Shown here piece after piece: positions 19,049 through 27,193 of a DNA stretch of 64,000 bases. The first letter of the stretch is position 1, and every line of letters starts with the position of its first letter. The position numbers and the translations under genes are program-made. Source of the stretch: Acidobacteriota bacterium. GTDB taxonomy: Bacteria > Acidobacteriota > Vicinamibacteria > Vicinamibacterales > UBA2999. The stretch covers positions 1 through 64,000 of the forward strand of contig CANKJK010000010.1 of assembly GCA_947482665.1 (NCBI GenBank), in the 5' to 3' direction. The notes under the pieces were generated by a model, which was given only the letters and a program-made list of their open reading frames with translations, was not told the DNA's origin and searched no databases.

Positions 19049-20010
19049 GCTCGTTGGCGCACCGGGCGGATGGTCGCCGGCCTGGGCGAGTGGACAGCTC
19101 TCAGACTGAGACCGCGGCTGACGACGAGCACTTCGTCCACCGGGCCCCGGGCCAGGGCATTGACGTTAATGGAACGGCGTGCCGGGACGCGCCTGAGCAT
19201 CAGTCCGGCCTCCCGGCCTTCCGGCCCACTGAAGAGTTCAAGAACCAGCGGCGCCGAGGAGTTCGACACGACGACGGCCGCGCCGCGCCGGCTTGCCGCG
19301 AGGATGGCCTGCTGCAGTCGTCGCTGGTCCGACTCTCCGAAACCGCCAGCGGTGTACTGGGCAAAACGGGCGGTCGGCGAGAGCGGGACATACGGAGGGT
19401 CGCAGTAGACGAAGTCGCCCTCGCCAGCCTGACCCAGCGCGGTGTCGAATGTGGTCGCGGTCAACGTGACGTCCGGTCGCCGCAGGACTGCCGACGCGGC
19501 CGAGATGCGCGCGGGATCGCAGATCTGAGGGTTCGCATAGCGGCCTTCTGGCACGTTGAATCCGCCGCGGCTGTTGACGCGGTACAACCCGTTGAACCCG
19601 GTACGGTTCAGGTAGAGCAGCATGGCTGCCATGGCGGGTGCGTCCGTGGCCGCCCCTCGTGCGCGTGCCGGATTGAATCGACGGTCGCGCACGTCATAGT
19701 AAAAGCCGGGCTGGCTCGCGTGGGCCGTCGCGAGCGTTTCGAGCTCCTGGATGACGGCGTCGGGCTGGTCCCGAACCGCCTGATAGAGTCCGATCAGGTC
19801 GCGATTGCAGTCACTCAGATTCGCGGGCCGGCCGTCGAGATGTCCCAGGCTTGCCAGGTCAAAGAAGACCGCTCCGCTGCCGAGAAACGGCTCGATGTAT
19901 CGCGAGAAAGAGGACGGGTAGTATTCCCGGATATGGGGAAGCAGCTGTCGTTTGCCCCCGGCCCACTTGAGGAGGGGCCGGCAATCTGCAGTCGAGGAGG
20001 AGGACGTCAC
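19045..20010 (-). CDS. DNA adenine methyltransferase, D12/Dam class
   Basis: A 321-residue alpha-class N6-adenine methylase. The AdoMet-binding motif I region is LLKWAGGKRQLLPHI (13-27) with FLGSGAVFF (42-50); the catalytic motif IV is DPPY at 204-207; and the class marker LLYLNRTGFNGLYRVNSRGGFN lies at about 131-152. The family methylates adenine in GATC or related sites. No restriction endonuclease gene is beside it, so it looks like an orphan methylase with an epigenetic or repair role. The start is GTG 20010. Its TAG stop overlaps the stop of the converging epimerase remnant within one CTAG. Confidence 0.9.
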   Translation of the reverse strand: MTSSSSTADCRPLLKWAGGKRQLLPHIREYYPSSFSRYIEPFLGSGAVFFDLASLGHLDGRPANLSDCNRDLIGLYQAVRDQPDAVIQELETLATAHASQPGFYYDVRDRRFNPARARGAATDAPAMAAMLLYLNRTGFNGLYRVNSRGGFNVPEGRYANPQICDPARISAASAVLRRPDVTLTATTFDTALGQAGEGDFVYCDPPYVPLSPTARFAQYTAGGFGESDQRRLQQAILAASRRGAAVVVSNSSAPLVLELFSGPEGREAGLMLRRVPARRSINVNALARGPVDEVLVVSRGLSLRAVHSPRPATIRPVRQRA

Positions 20011-20114
20011 CGCCCTACTTATCGGTTCTGCGGTTCCCGCCGATACAGGGGGGTGTGCCTGCCGGTCCTTCCCGGGGAGGGCGCTTGAGCCCCGTGCCAG
20101 AAACTAGTAATCTG

Positions 20115-20120
20115 AATAGT
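20115..20120 (+). promoter_or_regulatory. Possible -10 (AATAGT) of the polysaccharide operon
   Basis: AATAGT ends 9 nt before the GTG at 20130. No Shine-Dalgarno precedes that GTG. The spacing matches the other putative leaderless promoters in the window, but the hexamer is weak and no -35 is seen. Confidence 0.25.
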
Positions 20121-20129
20121 GACGTCACT
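20118..20129. repeat. 12-bp palindrome AGTGACGTCACT abutting the first start codon of the operon
   Basis: A perfect palindrome that ends one base before the GTG at 20130. At the mouth of a 19-kb operon it is a candidate operator, or an mRNA structure masking the start. It may also be chance. Confidence 0.4.
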
Positions 20130-20753
20130 GTGAGTCAAAGGGCGAAGCTGTCCGTTAAAGTTCTATTGATTGTCTCGGTATTCTTTGCCGGTGTCGTCAT
20201 TTCCGGATGCACCGGCGATGGAAAAATGACACCCGTCTATGACCCGATGACACGTGACCTCATTCGCCTCGACTACGACGTAAACGGGGATGGGCGCATT
20301 GACGTCCGGACCTTCATGGAACATGGCACGCCCGTCCGGCTGGAAGGGGATCAGGACGGGGATGGCCGGCTGGACCGGTGGGAGTACTACGGACCGGACG
20401 GCCAACTCGTCAAGTTGGGGACGTCGAGCCATCGGGACGGGATCGAAGATACGTGGCTGTATCAGTCAGGTACGTCCCGCCGCATCGAGATCTCGGCGGC
20501 CCGCGATGGGGTCGTGGACCGAACGGAGTTCTACGAGGGCGTTCAGCTGGTCCGGGTAGAGACTGACGCCAATCACGATGGCAAGGTGGACCATTGGGAA
20601 GACTATGACCAGGGAAACTTGCGGATGCTGCGGATGGACGATGAGCAGCATCCGGGCAGGCCGGTAAGGCGGCTGACCTATCGAGATGAGGGTGAGCCAC
20701 TTCTTGAGGTCGACCTTGATGGCGACGGCGTCTTCCAATCGGTGGGCCGCTGA
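20130..20753 (+). CDS. Lipoprotein with repeated aspartate-rich (EF-hand-like) units, first gene of the polysaccharide operon
   Basis: About 207 residues. A lipoprotein signal peptide (KLSVKVLLIVSVFFAGVV) ends in lipobox VISGC with the Cys at residue 26. The mature part is built of units of the form 'D.NGDGRIDVRT', 'DQDGDGRLDRWEYYG', 'DANHDGKVDHWEDYD', 'DLDGDGVFQS', the DxDxDG calcium-loop pattern of dockerin and thrombospondin-3-like repeats. Calcium-dependent folding or binding to acidic polysaccharide is an inference. The GTG start at 20130 gives a standard n-region; the frame is open up to 20055. It is followed after 1 nt by the beta-barrel gene, so it is likely an outer-membrane partner of the export machinery. 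Confidence 0.75.
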   Translation: MSQRAKLSVKVLLIVSVFFAGVVISGCTGDGKMTPVYDPMTRDLIRLDYDVNGDGRIDVRTFMEHGTPVRLEGDQDGDGRLDRWEYYGPDGQLVKLGTSSHRDGIEDTWLYQSGTSRRIEISAARDGVVDRTEFYEGVQLVRVETDANHDGKVDHWEDYDQGNLRMLRMDDEQHPGRPVRRLTYRDEGEPLLEVDLDGDGVFQSVGR

Positions 20754-20754
20754 A

Positions 20755-21933
20755 ATGTTCATGCGCATACCGTGGGTGGGGCTGGTCGCGCTGGTGCTCG
20801 CGTGGCCGACACCGGTGCTCGCGCAATTGGGACGTCAGTTGGAGTCGGGCGGGGTGTCGTGGACACCGGCCGTCGCGCTTCGTGATGTCGGAACGGACAG
20901 CAACGTCTTCGGAGAGCCCGGAGATGGGCGTTCGGATCGGGTGATGACGTTCACACCGAGTGTTCAGGCGAAAGGGACGACCCGCCGCCTGAGTCTACAG
21001 GGCGATGGTCTGCTGGATTTTGTGTACTACGAGCGGTTTGTCCAGGAGCGAGGGATCCAGCGCCGAGGCAATGGGCGCGTGGAGTTCGAATTCGGCCGAA
21101 TCTCCCCGTTTGTCACTGGTGGCTACGCGAACGCCCGAGAGCGCCAACCTGACGTCGATCTGCGGGTTCGCCACCGTGACAGGACCGTGGGCGCGGGCGT
21201 GTCCACGGCCATTTCCGGCAACGGGACCATCGAGGTTGCGTTGAGCAATATGAAGACACGGTTCGCGGGTGGGACGCAGTACCAGGGCGTCGACCTGGCG
21301 ACGGCCTTGGACCGGACGACCCGGAATCTGAACCTTGGGCTCAGATACCGCTTGACCGCCCTGACGAATCTCGGACTCGACGCGTCGATTGTTCGTGACA
21401 ACTATGTGTACGACCCCAACAAGAAGACGGAAGACCGTCGGATTTTCGGCTCAGTTATTTTTGCGCCTGACGCCGTGCTCAAGGGGCGGGTCCTGTTCGG
21501 CTATCACGCTGTGCGTGTGAAGTTTCCGTTTGGTGTGCCGTACAAGGGTGTTCTCGCAGATGTGAACGTGGGCTATACCTTCAAGGAATCCAGCCGGTTC
21601 AACCTGCGCTATCTCCGTGATACGAACGTTTCGTTCGATTCCCCGTATAACGTGCAGCGCCAGTACGGAATTGATCTGGTCCAGGACCTGCTCGGCCCGC
21701 TGAAGGCCACAGCAGGAGCGTCGCGCCAGGTGACGCAGCATGCGCTGTCTCCTCTCGTGAATCAGAAGGCCCGATTGGAGCACTATGATTCCTATGCGGT
21801 CGGATTGGCATTTCTCTGGTCCACCTCGATTAAGAGCACGTTGGCCTACGACGTTCAGGAAAAGAGATCATCGTTCCCGGGTGAAAACACCCGCCGGAAG
21901 CGGCTGCTGGCCTCTTTCTCGATCGTGCTGTGA
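20755..21933 (+). CDS. Outer-membrane beta-barrel protein of the polysaccharide operon
   Basis: A 392-residue protein with signal peptide IPWVGLVALVLAWPTPVLAQ, then alternating hydrophobic/polar strands with aromatic girdle residues (LDFVYYERFVQ, NLGLRYRLTALTNLGLDASIVRDNYVYD, VLFGYHAVRVKFPF, FNLRYLRDTNVSF). It ends with a strand LLASFSIVL. The pattern fits a barrel of roughly 16-18 strands of the type annotated as outer-membrane beta-barrel in exopolysaccharide clusters. The gene lies between a lipoprotein and the Wza-like gene, one nt after the former. Likely role: pore or docking barrel in the outer membrane for the exported glycan. The start ATG 20755 gives the signal peptide; an ATG at 20761 is equally possible. 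Confidence 0.8.
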   Translation: MFMRIPWVGLVALVLAWPTPVLAQLGRQLESGGVSWTPAVALRDVGTDSNVFGEPGDGRSDRVMTFTPSVQAKGTTRRLSLQGDGLLDFVYYERFVQERGIQRRGNGRVEFEFGRISPFVTGGYANARERQPDVDLRVRHRDRTVGAGVSTAISGNGTIEVALSNMKTRFAGGTQYQGVDLATALDRTTRNLNLGLRYRLTALTNLGLDASIVRDNYVYDPNKKTEDRRIFGSVIFAPDAVLKGRVLFGYHAVRVKFPFGVPYKGVLADVNVGYTFKESSRFNLRYLRDTNVSFDSPYNVQRQYGIDLVQDLLGPLKATAGASRQVTQHALSPLVNQKARLEHYDSYAVGLAFLWSTSIKSTLAYDVQEKRSSFPGENTRRKRLLASFSIVL

Positions 21934-21946
21934 AGGGTTGATTCCT

Positions 21947-22783
21947 ATGTTGACGCGTGCTTGTTCCCTCGTCGTCGTACTCCTGGCCTTCCTGGCGCCG
22001 TCGGTCCGGGCTGCGCAGGTCAAACCGGACAGCCGGGATTACATCATCGGCCCCCAGGATGTGCTCCGCATCACGGTCTTCGAGGAGCCGCAGCTCACCG
22101 GAGCATTCCGGGTGGACAACGACGGGTCCTTCACCTACCCGTTCATAGGTCTGGTTCCGGCGTCCGGGCAGACCCTGCGTGCGATCGAAGCCCTGCTTGC
22201 CACGCGGCTGGCCCAAGGTTGGGTGAAGCGGCCTCAGGTGTCCGTCGAAGTCGAACAGTTCCGGGCGCGCAACATCTTCATCGTGGGCGAGGTGAAGGCG
22301 CCGGGGAAGTTTCCTTTGTCCGGCGCGCAGACGACCTTGCTCGAGGCACTGGCCCAGGCAGGCTATGTCTCGCCGAATGCGGGCACGGAGCTGCTCGTGC
22401 TGAAGCCCGGTTCCCGTGCGGCGGTCGACACCGCACTGACGCCGGAGGCGGCCACCGACACGGTGCGTATATCGCTCGCGGAGTTGCAGGAAGGTCGTCC
22501 ATCCGCAAACATCCTGGTCAAGGAAGGTGACACGATCTTCGTGCCCCGCGCTGAGAAGTTCTACGTGTCGGGGTACGTGCGATCTCCAGGCGCCTACATC
22601 TATGAGCGGGGGATGACCCTCCTCCAGGCGCTCACTCTGGCCGGTGGAGTCTCGGACAAGGGATCATTGCGGGGCATCAAGGCCCAGCGGATGGTGAAGG
22701 GTCAGAAGAAGGAGATCAGTCTCAAGCCGACGGATCCGATTCTGCCGGGCGACACGATTCTTGTCCGCCAGCGGATGTTGTGA
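21947..22783 (+). CDS. Polysaccharide export protein, Wza-like, short form
   Basis: A 278-residue protein. Signal peptide MLTRACSLVVVLLAFLAPSVRA is cleaved by signal peptidase I; there is no lipobox cysteine at the cleavage point. The polysaccharide export domain (DYIIGPQDVLRITVFEEPQLTG...FTYPFIGLV) is followed by two SLBB domains (about 110-180 and 195-260; NIFIVGEVKAPGKFPL and FYVSGYVRSPGAYIY). It ends at QRMLL-type residues without the amphipathic helix that forms the outer-membrane pore of Escherichia coli Wza (about 380 residues). It is therefore probably periplasmic and may need the neighbouring barrel to cross the outer membrane. 13 nt follow the barrel gene; it overlaps the ABC permease by 4 nt. 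Confidence 0.92.
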   Translation: MLTRACSLVVVLLAFLAPSVRAAQVKPDSRDYIIGPQDVLRITVFEEPQLTGAFRVDNDGSFTYPFIGLVPASGQTLRAIEALLATRLAQGWVKRPQVSVEVEQFRARNIFIVGEVKAPGKFPLSGAQTTLLEALAQAGYVSPNAGTELLVLKPGSRAAVDTALTPEAATDTVRISLAELQEGRPSANILVKEGDTIFVPRAEKFYVSGYVRSPGAYIYERGMTLLQALTLAGGVSDKGSLRGIKAQRMVKGQKKEISLKPTDPILPGDTILVRQRML

Positions 22784-23640
22784 CCTCCCCTCAGGTCACT
22801 CGTGGTGAGCAGGCCGTGACCGCTCGTGTCACCACGATCGTGCAGGCAGGTCGGAGGCCACTGCCGGCCCTGCTGCGGGAATTCTGGGCGTATCGCGAAC
22901 TGCTCTATTTCCTGGTCTGGCGCGATGCCAAAGTCCGCTATAAGCAGACCGTCCTGGGCGCAGCGTGGGCGGTGCTACAGCCCTTCATGACCATGGTGGT
23001 GTTCTCGGTGGTCTTCGGACGCCTGGTGGGCGTTCCCTCCGACGGGCGTCCGTACGCGCTCTTTTCATTTGCAGCCCTGGTGCCCTGGACGTACTTCGCG
23101 CAGAGCCTCAGCAACGCCGCTGCCTCGCTCGTCGGGAACAGGGTGATTGCCCGCGTGTATTTCCCGCGGCTGCTCGTCCCCGCTGCCTCTGTCCTGACGC
23201 CCCTGATCGACCTCGGCATCGCGCTGGTGATGATGTTCCTGATCCAGATGGGCTGGTACCACCAGTGGCCCTCCCCTCAGGTGATCCTGCTGCCTCTGTT
23301 CATCCTCCTTGCCTGCGTGACGGCATTTGCCGCGGGTATCTGGTTTGCCGCGCTGAACGTGAAGTACCGGGATGTCCGTTTCGTGCTGCCATTCACGCTG
23401 CAGTTCTGGATGTTCGCGACACCCATCGCGTATCCCGCGTCGCTGGTGCCTGAGCGTTGGCGCCCACTGTACGGCCTCAATCCGATGGCTTCCGTCGTTG
23501 AGGGCTTTCGGTGGGCCGTGCTGGCGACGCCTCCGCCGGGTCTGATGCTCGTCGTGTCCTGCGTGAGTGTGAGCGTCGCACTCTGGTCTGGCCTGCACTA
23601 TTTTCGCCGCGTCGAAGGAACGCTCGTCGATGTCCTCTGA
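22780..23640 (+). CDS. ABC-2 type polysaccharide/polyol-phosphate exporter, permease subunit (Wzm-like)
   Basis: A 286-residue inner-membrane permease with about six transmembrane segments. The cytoplasmic N-terminal helix and first segment (ALLREFWAYRELLYFLVWRD) and the stretch KVRYKQTVLGAAWAVLQPFMTM are characteristic of ABC2 permeases of the Wzm/TagG group. Together with the ATPase encoded next it would flip or export undecaprenyl-linked glycan across the inner membrane. The start is GTG 22780, overlapping the Wza-like stop as GTGA, and its end overlaps the ATPase gene by 11 nt. Confidence 0.93.
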   Translation: MTSPQVTRGEQAVTARVTTIVQAGRRPLPALLREFWAYRELLYFLVWRDAKVRYKQTVLGAAWAVLQPFMTMVVFSVVFGRLVGVPSDGRPYALFSFAALVPWTYFAQSLSNAAASLVGNRVIARVYFPRLLVPAASVLTPLIDLGIALVMMFLIQMGWYHQWPSPQVILLPLFILLACVTAFAAGIWFAALNVKYRDVRFVLPFTLQFWMFATPIAYPASLVPERWRPLYGLNPMASVVEGFRWAVLATPPPGLMLVVSCVSVSVALWSGLHYFRRVEGTLVDVL

Positions 23641-24925
23641 TCTGGCTCTCAAGGTCGAGGGACTCGGGAAGCTCTACCAGATTGGTCAGGCTGCGCAGCA
23701 GGCTGGCACGCTACGGGAACGGCTGACGATGGCGGCTGGGAGCCTTGGGCGGCGGTTGACAGGTCGAGAGGGGGCGGAAGGCCCGACGACGCCGCTGTGG
23801 GCGATCAGGGACGTCTCGTTCGATGTCGAGCGTGGGGAAGTGGTCGGTGTGGTTGGCGGCAATGGCGCCGGGAAGTCCACGTTGCTCCGTGTGCTGTCCC
23901 GGATCACGGAGCCAACGGAAGGCCGGGCGATCATCGCAGGCCGGGTCGGCGCGCTCCTTGAGGTCAGCACGGGGTTTCATCAGGAACTGACTGGGCGCGA
24001 GAACATCTTCCTGAGTGGAGCCATCCTCGGGATGTCGAAGGCCGAGATTGTCCGGAAGTTCGATCAGATCGTCGAGTTTTCCGGCGTGGACCGTTTCATC
24101 GATACGCCGGTGCGTTTCTATTCAAGCGGTATGCACGTGCGTCTGGCCTTTGCCGTCGCCGCGCATTTGGAGCCGGAAATCCTGTTCGTCGATGAAGTGC
24201 TTGCGGTCGGTGATGCCCAGTTCCAGAAGAAGTGCCTCGGCAAGATGGGAGAGGTGTCGCGAGAAGGCCGCACGATACTCTTTGTCAGCCATAACCTTGA
24301 GGCGGTTCAGAGGATGTGTTCACGCGGCCTCCTCTTCGAGCAGGGGCGGCTGGTCGCCACGGGTCCGATTGCCGACATCATCGCTCGCTACCGTGCTGCC
24401 CAGAGCGATGACGAGTCGCTGGGACGATTTCGTTCGGCATCGCGACAGGGGCTGGGTTATGCGCGAGTAGAGGATGTGAAGCTGCTGGTGGATGGCCGAC
24501 CGGCCGGGCAGGTACCCTGCGACGCCGACCTGGTGTTCGAGTGCCACGTGACGATGACACCTGGACACGGAGGGACGCTCAGCGGCCAGACGCTCGAAGT
24601 CACCGTGTGTGGCGACGATGGCGTGCCGCTGTGCAGCGTGATGACTGCAGACGACGGTGGAGTCGAATTGCCTGCTGCGCAGTCCTGCGTCGTGCGTGTC
24701 CGGCTGGCCGGGCCCACGTTCGTGCCTGGGCGCTACCGATTGAACACGTTCCTGGGAATTCCCAATCTCATCCACGCCGATGAGGTGTTCGATGCCCTTG
24801 AGTTCGAGGTGCTGCCGCCGATGCACCCCTGGCGAGCGACAGGTTTGAGTCGCGCACGTGGAATCGTTTGCCGTGTGGGTGAGTGGACGCTCATGGATGC
24901 CGATACCCCGGTCCTGACGGCGTAG
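23630..24925 (+). CDS. ABC exporter ATPase with C-terminal carbohydrate-recognition domain (Wzt-like)
   Basis: A 431-residue protein. Walker A GGNGAGKS is at 76-83; the signature region is YSSGMHVRLAFAVAAHL; Walker B EILFVDEVLAVGD; and the H-loop FVSHNLEAV. Residues about 270-430 form an extra domain (LVDGRPAGQVPCDADLVFECHVTM ... FVPGRYRLNTFLGIPNLI) of the Wzt_C type, which in O-antigen exporters such as O9a binds the modified end of the glycan before export. Its presence suggests that this exporter recognises a terminal modification, perhaps the carbamoyl or deacetylated residues predicted from genes downstream. It is followed after 13 nt by a glycosyltransferase. Confidence 0.93.
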   Translation: MSSDLALKVEGLGKLYQIGQAAQQAGTLRERLTMAAGSLGRRLTGREGAEGPTTPLWAIRDVSFDVERGEVVGVVGGNGAGKSTLLRVLSRITEPTEGRAIIAGRVGALLEVSTGFHQELTGRENIFLSGAILGMSKAEIVRKFDQIVEFSGVDRFIDTPVRFYSSGMHVRLAFAVAAHLEPEILFVDEVLAVGDAQFQKKCLGKMGEVSREGRTILFVSHNLEAVQRMCSRGLLFEQGRLVATGPIADIIARYRAAQSDDESLGRFRSASRQGLGYARVEDVKLLVDGRPAGQVPCDADLVFECHVTMTPGHGGTLSGQTLEVTVCGDDGVPLCSVMTADDGGVELPAAQSCVVRVRLAGPTFVPGRYRLNTFLGIPNLIHADEVFDALEFEVLPPMHPWRATGLSRARGIVCRVGEWTLMDADTPVLTA

Positions 24926-24938
24926 CCAGCCGAAGTCC

Positions 24939-26273
24939 ATGAGGATTCTCCATCTCTGCGGCTGGTATCTGCCGATGTCCGTGGGGGGGACAGAGCTGTA
25001 CGTGGCGGCGCTCGTGCGGCGCCAGCGCGGCGCGGGCCATGAGGTGCGCGTGGCCGCGCCTGATGCAGGAGCCATCGCACGGAGGATCTACGAACACGAG
25101 GGGGTCCAGGTACTCCGATACCCGATCGCGGGTTCGCCCACGCGGGCCGAGGCGCGCCACGTCGTGCCGGTGCGGGGTGCCGAAGTCCTACACGCGTGGA
25201 TCCGTGACTGGAAGCCGGATGTCGTGCACGTGCATACCTTCGTCACCGGAGTCGGCCCCTGGGAGATCAGGGCCAGCGCAGCCGCCGGCGCCCGCGTCGT
25301 CTGCACGACGCACTCGGGTGCGCTCGGCTTCCTCTGCGCGAGGGGCACCATGCTCCAGTGGGGCACGAGTCTGTGTGATGGCGTCGCCACTCCACGTAAG
25401 TGTGGGGCCTGCATGCTGGCCATGCGTGGCGTCCCGCGGCCACTGGCCGAGTGTCTCGCATGGGTGCCGCTCCCTCTGTCGTCGTGGCTCGGTCGTCTGC
25501 CAGGTCCGATAGGCACAGGCCTTGGCATGCCCGCCTTCATCCGCGACAATCTTCGGCTGCAGCATCAGGTCCTGTCGGAACTGGATGCCTTCGTCGTGCT
25601 GACCGAAGCCGGGCAGCAGAGGGTCGTTCGTCAGGCGCAGCCCGGAGCACCCATACGACTGAACCGTCTGGGCGTCAACGAAAGGCCGCGTCCATTCACG
25701 GCGCGACGGCGGGCGGCTGGACGGGCGCTGACGGTCGCGTATGTCGGCCGGCTGGATCCGATCAAGGGTGTCTTCGATCTCGCGCGGGCGATCAGGGCGC
25801 TCGGGCCGCGTTCGCCGCTGCGCTTTGAGTTCCGAGCGCCAGTGAACTCCAGCCAGCAGATGCGGATGGCCGATCGGCTAAAGAAGCTGGTGGGCCCGGA
25901 TGCCCATGTGCGTTTCGGTAGCCCGTTGTCACCCTCGGCCGTTCCAGAGTTTCTGGCGTCGGTCGACCTGCTGTGCTGCCCGTCCATCACATTCGAGGGG
26001 GGGCCGACCGTCGCGCTTGAGGCCCTTGCCGCCGGCACGCCGGTGCTGGGCACGCGCATCGGGGGCCTCTCTGAGATCATCGAGGACGACGTGAATGGCC
26101 GGCTCGTGGAACCCGGGGACTGGCGTGCGCTTGCCGCCGTCCTCAGAGCCGTGGGTTCAGACCTCGCGCTTGTCGAGCGCTGGCGCGCCGGAATCGGACC
26201 GGTGCGGACCATGGATGACGTGGCTGCGGACTACGCGGCGCTGTACGAGAATGTGGCTGGGCAGCCAGGATGA
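24939..26273 (+). CDS. Glycosyltransferase family 4 with four-cysteine insert
   Basis: A 444-residue GT-B protein. The N-terminal domain begins MRILHLCGWYLPMSVGGTELYVAAL, with the glycine loop of GT4 enzymes; the C-terminal donor-binding domain has VAYVGRLDPIKGVFDLARAI and the EX7E-like stretch CPSITFEGGPTVALEALAAGTPVLGTRIGGLSE. Between, the acceptor half contains CTTHSGALGFLC...GTSLCDG...KCGACML, a set of cysteines that could bind a metal or form a structural knot; several GT4 proteins share this. It would add one sugar to the growing repeat on the cytoplasmic face. Sugar and linkage are unknown. It overlaps the deacetylase gene by 4 nt. Confidence 0.88.
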   Translation: MRILHLCGWYLPMSVGGTELYVAALVRRQRGAGHEVRVAAPDAGAIARRIYEHEGVQVLRYPIAGSPTRAEARHVVPVRGAEVLHAWIRDWKPDVVHVHTFVTGVGPWEIRASAAAGARVVCTTHSGALGFLCARGTMLQWGTSLCDGVATPRKCGACMLAMRGVPRPLAECLAWVPLPLSSWLGRLPGPIGTGLGMPAFIRDNLRLQHQVLSELDAFVVLTEAGQQRVVRQAQPGAPIRLNRLGVNERPRPFTARRRAAGRALTVAYVGRLDPIKGVFDLARAIRALGPRSPLRFEFRAPVNSSQQMRMADRLKKLVGPDAHVRFGSPLSPSAVPEFLASVDLLCCPSITFEGGPTVALEALAAGTPVLGTRIGGLSEIIEDDVNGRLVEPGDWRALAAVLRAVGSDLALVERWRAGIGPVRTMDDVAADYAALYENVAGQPG

Positions 26274-27193
26274 GTCTGTTCCGGGCGCTGCGGAATTACG
26301 CCTACTCTCGGGCCGGCATTTACAGACGGCGCCTGAACGCGAAGCCCTTCCCCGGAGTGGCGGTGCTCGCCTATCACGGCGTGCGGGACGACGACCTCCC
26401 GTGTGACGCCCTGCGTGGCGGCCACATGCACGTCAGCGCGTCTCGTCTCGCCGAGCACTGTGGGGTTCTGAAGGCGTTGTGCACACCCATCAGCGGCGAA
26501 CAGTTTCTCGAGGCGGCCGTGGATGGGCGTCCCCTGCCGCCCAGGCCCGTCCTCGTGACGTTCGACGACGGCTACGCGAACTGTCTGAGCCAGGCGCTGC
26601 CAGTGCTTGAGCGCTTTGAAGTCCCAGCGGTGCTCTTCGCGTGCCCGGACCCCATTGCGCGCGGTGTCCGCTTCTGGTTTGACGCGGTAGCCGAGCGGCA
26701 TGGCGACGCAGCCGTGGCCAAGGCGAAAAGTCTGCCCTACGACGAGTGGCGAATGTGCGTGCAGCGGGACGAAATGTCCGCAGATTCGGGTGATCCGCAT
26801 CGGCCGTTGACCGTGCCCGAGCTGTTGCGCGTGGCCGCTTCCGGGCTGGTCGAGGTGGGTGGGCATACGCTGACCCATCCGATCCTGGCCAATGCGACAC
26901 CGGCAGACCAGCAGCGCGAGATCGCGGGGTGTGCGCAAGCGCTCACCGCATGGCTTGGAAAGGCTCCACGTCTGTTCGCGTACCCGAATGGCCGTCCCCG
27001 CGTGGACTACACGGAAGAGACCGTCGCCACAGCGCGGGAGTGCTATCTGGACGCCTTTGCGATGGGTGATCGGTTCACTGACCCCTCGACACTCCGCGGG
27101 GAGCAGCGTCGGTTTCTCGTCCTCGACTCCGTATCCGGTGCGGAGTTGACGCACCGATTGGCTGGAGCGTGGTCGCGGGCGCCACTCGTGTGA
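26270..27193 (+). CDS. Polysaccharide deacetylase (NodB homology) family protein
   Basis: A 307-residue CE4-family protein without a signal peptide. The metal/catalytic motif 1 is TFDDGY with Asp99 and Asp100, motif 2 appears as GGHTLTHPIL (HxxxH-type metal ligands), and a later motif has FAYPNGRPRVDYTEE, matching the 'R.P.G..' region. It probably removes N-acetyl groups from a hexosamine in the glycan or its lipid-linked precursor. Lack of a visible export signal suggests a cytoplasmic site of action. It is embedded by 4-nt overlaps between two glycosyltransferase genes. Confidence 0.87.
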   Translation: MSLFRALRNYAYSRAGIYRRRLNAKPFPGVAVLAYHGVRDDDLPCDALRGGHMHVSASRLAEHCGVLKALCTPISGEQFLEAAVDGRPLPPRPVLVTFDDGYANCLSQALPVLERFEVPAVLFACPDPIARGVRFWFDAVAERHGDAAVAKAKSLPYDEWRMCVQRDEMSADSGDPHRPLTVPELLRVAASGLVEVGGHTLTHPILANATPADQQREIAGCAQALTAWLGKAPRLFAYPNGRPRVDYTEETVATARECYLDAFAMGDRFTDPSTLRGEQRRFLVLDSVSGAELTHRLAGAWSRAPLV

